Positions 61,152 through 64,000 of a stretch of 64,000 nt of DNA are shown here, one piece after another. The stretch is from an uncultured Acidobacteriia bacterium (GTDB lineage: Bacteria; Acidobacteriota; Terriglobia; Bryobacterales; Bryobacteraceae): positions 1-64,000 of the forward strand of contig CAIQWJ010000091.1 of NCBI GenBank assembly GCA_903875575.1, in the 5' to 3' direction. The position numbers and the translations under genes were made by a program. Positions within the stretch are counted from its first letter, which is position 1; each line of letters starts with the position of its first letter. A model generated the notes under the pieces. It did not search any database, was not told the DNA's origin, and worked only from the letters and a program-made list of their open reading frames with translations.

Positions 61152-61930
61152 TACGTAAAGACCTCAGTTTGCTTTTTCTGTTCCGCAATCACAAGACGCG
61201 GGGTAATGCCACGACGTAACAACGAACTTTCCGCACCCTGTCGCACCAGGACCGGGTGATTGTTCTGCTCGCTCAAATGCCCCAGAATCAGCGCCTGGAC
61301 CTCGCCGTTCAGGTCGTTCTCAATAAAGTCGCAGGTCGTATCGTTCGAAAGATGACCCTTACGGCTCATCACCCGCTGCTTCACGCTCCACGGATATGGC
61401 CCCACCTTCAGCATCTCGATCGCGTGGTTCGATTCAAACAGCAGGAAATGCACGCCCCGCAGATGATACTTGATCGAATCCGGCACATATCCCAGATCCG
61501 TCGCCACGCCGATCTTGACCCCTTCGGCCTCCAGACAAAACCCGACCGGATCCTCGGCATCGTGCGGAATTCCGAAACTCTGCACCTGAATATCGCCCAC
61601 CATCCAGCCCGAACCCGCCTGAAAATGCTCCACCGGTGGCGGCGCCACGCCCTCCGCCTCGTCCCAGTCGATCAGCGGAGCCGCCAGCCGTGAAATGAAC
61701 ACAGGCACCGGCTTCTTCGCCTTGGCGCGCGAACGCACCAAACGCGGTAAACCGGAAACGTGATCGGAATGCTCGTGGGTAATGAGAATCGCGTCCAGAT
61801 CTTCCGGTTTCTCGCCAATCTCAGCCAGACGGCGCGTCAATTCCTTCACGCTCAGCCCCGCATCGATCAGGACCCGCGTCCTTGATGTGGAAATAAACGT
61901 CGAATTGCCCGCACTGCCACTGGCCAGCAC
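61148..61930 (-). CDS. MBL-fold hydrolase, YycJ/WalJ-like
   Basis: A 260-residue metallo-beta-lactamase-fold protein, the family linked in Firmicutes to cell-wall/DNA-replication coordination and 5'-3' exonuclease activity. The metal motif is THEHSDH (51-57) with later ligands in IPHDAED, ATDLGY and LGHLSEQNNH. The GTG at 61930 gives MLASGSAGNS, but family members have about six more residues. In frame upstream lie the codons for RFCV, preceded by IV and by SD AAGGAG seven bases before an ATC. That ATC may be the true, non-AUG start. It overlaps purB and lies downstream of mdh. Confidence 0.88.
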   Translation of the reverse strand: MLASGSAGNSTFISTSRTRVLIDAGLSVKELTRRLAEIGEKPEDLDAILITHEHSDHVSGLPRLVRSRAKAKKPVPVFISRLAAPLIDWDEAEGVAPPPVEHFQAGSGWMVGDIQVQSFGIPHDAEDPVGFCLEAEGVKIGVATDLGYVPDSIKYHLRGVHFLLFESNHAIEMLKVGPYPWSVKQRVMSRKGHLSNDTTCDFIENDLNGEVQALILGHLSEQNNHPVLVRQGAESSLLRRGITPRLVIAEQKKQTEVFTY

Positions 61931-62030
61931 GCAGAACCTGACGATGACGATTCTCCTTACTACTCTGTTTTAGCAGTTACGCCTGCCATACACAATAGCC
62001 AGGGCAATGTCTTTTCGGGACACAACCTGT

Positions 62031-62062
62031 CCGGGGGCAGTGGAAAATCCCACCACCCCCGG
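62031..62062. terminator. stable hairpin downstream of mdh
   Basis: CCGGGGG (62031-62037) pairs with CCCCCGG (62056-62062), and GTGG with CCAC inside, around a 2x2 internal loop and an AAAATC loop. It lies 43 bases past the mdh stop in the gap before the YycJ-like gene. No T-run follows on the minus strand, so it may attenuate rather than fully separate the two genes. Confidence 0.5.
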
Positions 62063-62104
62063 TCAGGCACCACTGGAAGCCTTATCGGCCCGAAACCGAC
62101 TTCC

Positions 62105-63112
<1,008 letters not shown>

Positions 63113-63114
63113 TC

Positions 63115-63627
63115 ATGGCGTCAGTTGCAACGGTCCCCATCTCCGAATACGTCAGGGCAAGCTACCGCCCGGACCGGGATTACATCGACGGCGAAGTGCT
63201 GGAGCGAAATTCAGGCGAATTTGAACACAGCAGCGCGCAACGTGAAATCCTGCTGTTTCTGGCGACAAATTACCCTGAACTCCGCAAGCGTATTCTGCCG
63301 GAACAGCGCGTGCAAGTGAGTGCAACCCGCTTTCGAATTCCCGACGTGTGCATTCTCGCCGCTGGCGCGGCCCGGCAGAACATCATCCTGACGCCTCCGG
63401 ATTTGTGTATCGAGATTTTGTCGCCTGAGGACACTCTGAAGAAGACACTGGACCGCATTCGCGATTACTTCGCTATGGGAGTGCCCCTTTGCTGGATCAT
63501 CGACCCTGTCGGTCGTGTAGGTTGGATCACAACCCAGGCGGCCAACCAGGTCCGGCTCGAAGAAGCCACCGACGGCATTCTCCGCGCGGATGGCATCGTG
63601 ATGCCGCTGGCTGCAGTGTTTGAATGA
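63115..63627 (+). CDS. Uma2-family (DUF820) endonuclease-like protein
   Basis: A 170-residue protein with the restriction-endonuclease-like core: VPISEYVRASY, DYIDGEVLERN, FRIPDVCILA (catalytic Asp), LCIEILSPEDT (Glu) and CWIIDPVGR. The full tail after the IIDP strand is present (GIVMPLAAVFE). This is the intact counterpart of the pseudogene at 28341-28850. Uma2 genes are abundant in cyanobacteria and some Acidobacteria; a role in mobile-element or plasmid defence is speculative. The start at 63115 leaves 74 bases to the divergent mdh start. Confidence 0.9.
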   Translation: MASVATVPISEYVRASYRPDRDYIDGEVLERNSGEFEHSSAQREILLFLATNYPELRKRILPEQRVQVSATRFRIPDVCILAAGAARQNIILTPPDLCIEILSPEDTLKKTLDRIRDYFAMGVPLCWIIDPVGRVGWITTQAANQVRLEEATDGILRADGIVMPLAAVFE

Positions 63628-63900
63628 TTCCGTTCTGCCGTGGCATATACCGAGTCAGCGCGGTCTTCGGGGGTGAACACCCTGCAGCGGCGATTCGCAA
63701 GCGAGCGGCTATTACTGTTGGCTGTCGAATGATAAGCGGCCACGCAATGCAAGATGTTGGTGAGAGGCCGACCAGGTGAGCGCAGACTAATTACGACCAC
63801 GGGGCGCTTTCGTTCGGTGTCGTGTCGGCGACAGGTTGGATTCTGCGCCCCACGGGGAACCGAAAAGGCTGACGACATTAGAACTGCTTCAGTCCGTTGG

Positions 63901-64000
63901 CTAGTAACAGGAAGCGTCGAAGTTGGCATAAGAATCCATATCGCCAGTGTGGAAGTAGCTTGTAGTTCCATCAAGGTTGACAGTACAGTTTGCAAAGCCA
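63901..64000 (-). CDS. C-terminal fragment of an unidentified, probably exported protein
   Basis: The last 32 codons of a minus-strand gene that runs off the right edge: NCTVNLDGTTSYFHTGDMDS then YANFDASCY and TAG at 63901. The Asn/Asp/Thr/Tyr-rich composition with two Cys is unlike the Arg-rich shadow frames and fits a secreted domain. Too short to identify; the low confidence reflects the lack of a visible start. Confidence 0.4.
   Translation of the reverse strand, partial: GFANCTVNLDGTTSYFHTGDMDSYANFDASCY

Noticed and set aside
60003-61259. 418-codon plus-strand frame opposite purB
   Set aside because: Arg/His/Leu-rich antisense shadow; purB is unmistakable on the other strand.

Overview
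The window is GC-rich chromosomal DNA from what looks like an Acidobacteriota bacterium of the Bryobacterales/Solibacter type. This is an inference from gene content: secreted proteins with Gly/Arg-rich tracts, tannase-family esterases, a DUF1080 protein, DUF507 and DUF1844 proteins, and many GTG/TTG starts set by strong Shine-Dalgarno (SD) sites. No rRNA, tRNA or CRISPR array was seen.

Region by region. 1-140: the end of an insertion sequence whose body lies off the left edge. 278-4066: an M23 peptidase, an RluA-type pseudouridine synthase, a HigA antitoxin beside a wrecked HigB toxin, and two related small membrane proteins. 4098-8883: secreted proteins (a Tat-exported TIM-barrel protein and two pairs of paralogues). 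8933-11718: a two-gene AhpD-like/DUF1348 unit divergent from a GAF-AAA+-Fis regulator, with an inverted-repeat cluster between them. 11844-21220: one-strand run of exported hydrolases (Fes-like esterase, SGNH hydrolase, DUF1080, FGE-like protein, two tannase/feruloyl esterase proteins, a BPL_N lipoprotein), which suggests breakdown of plant-derived esters and glycosides. 21234-28850: DUF507, two MFS-type membrane proteins (one fused to a spermidine-synthase domain), two signalling proteins with degenerate catalytic or receiver residues, a methyltransferase and a Uma2 pseudogene. 28908-50639: a long exopolysaccharide/O-antigen-type locus (Wza-like exporter, Wzc-like tyrosine kinase, asparagine synthetase, methyltransferases, seven glycosyltransferases, a Wzy-like polymerase, a carbamoyltransferase, an O-antigen-ligase-like protein), mostly coupled by ATGA/GTGA overlaps. 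50627-58598: housekeeping and small-molecule genes (ribF, a PhnP-like hydrolase, DUF1844, mazG, a GNAT-menC pair, a GT2, an MFS exporter and an SDR). 58641-63627: a hypothetical protein, a highly structured intergenic element with a 28-codon ORF, then purB, a YycJ/WalJ-like hydrolase, mdh and an intact Uma2 protein. The last 100 bases hold the C-terminus of another minus-strand gene.

The observation I rate most likely to be undescribed is at 59549-59773. Six consecutive hairpins lie within about 225 bases. One of them covers part of an SD site that matches the Bacillus-type 16S 3' tail over 13 nt, in front of a 28-codon ORF, and the series ends in a terminator-like stem. Other points of interest are the Gly/Arg-rich tracts shared by unrelated secreted families, the matched loss of both cysteines of the CS-HC disulfide in one tannase paralogue, a HigA antitoxin without a working toxin, two genes whose conserved N-termini extend upstream of any normal start codon, and a capsule locus that lacks an initiating transferase and a flippase.
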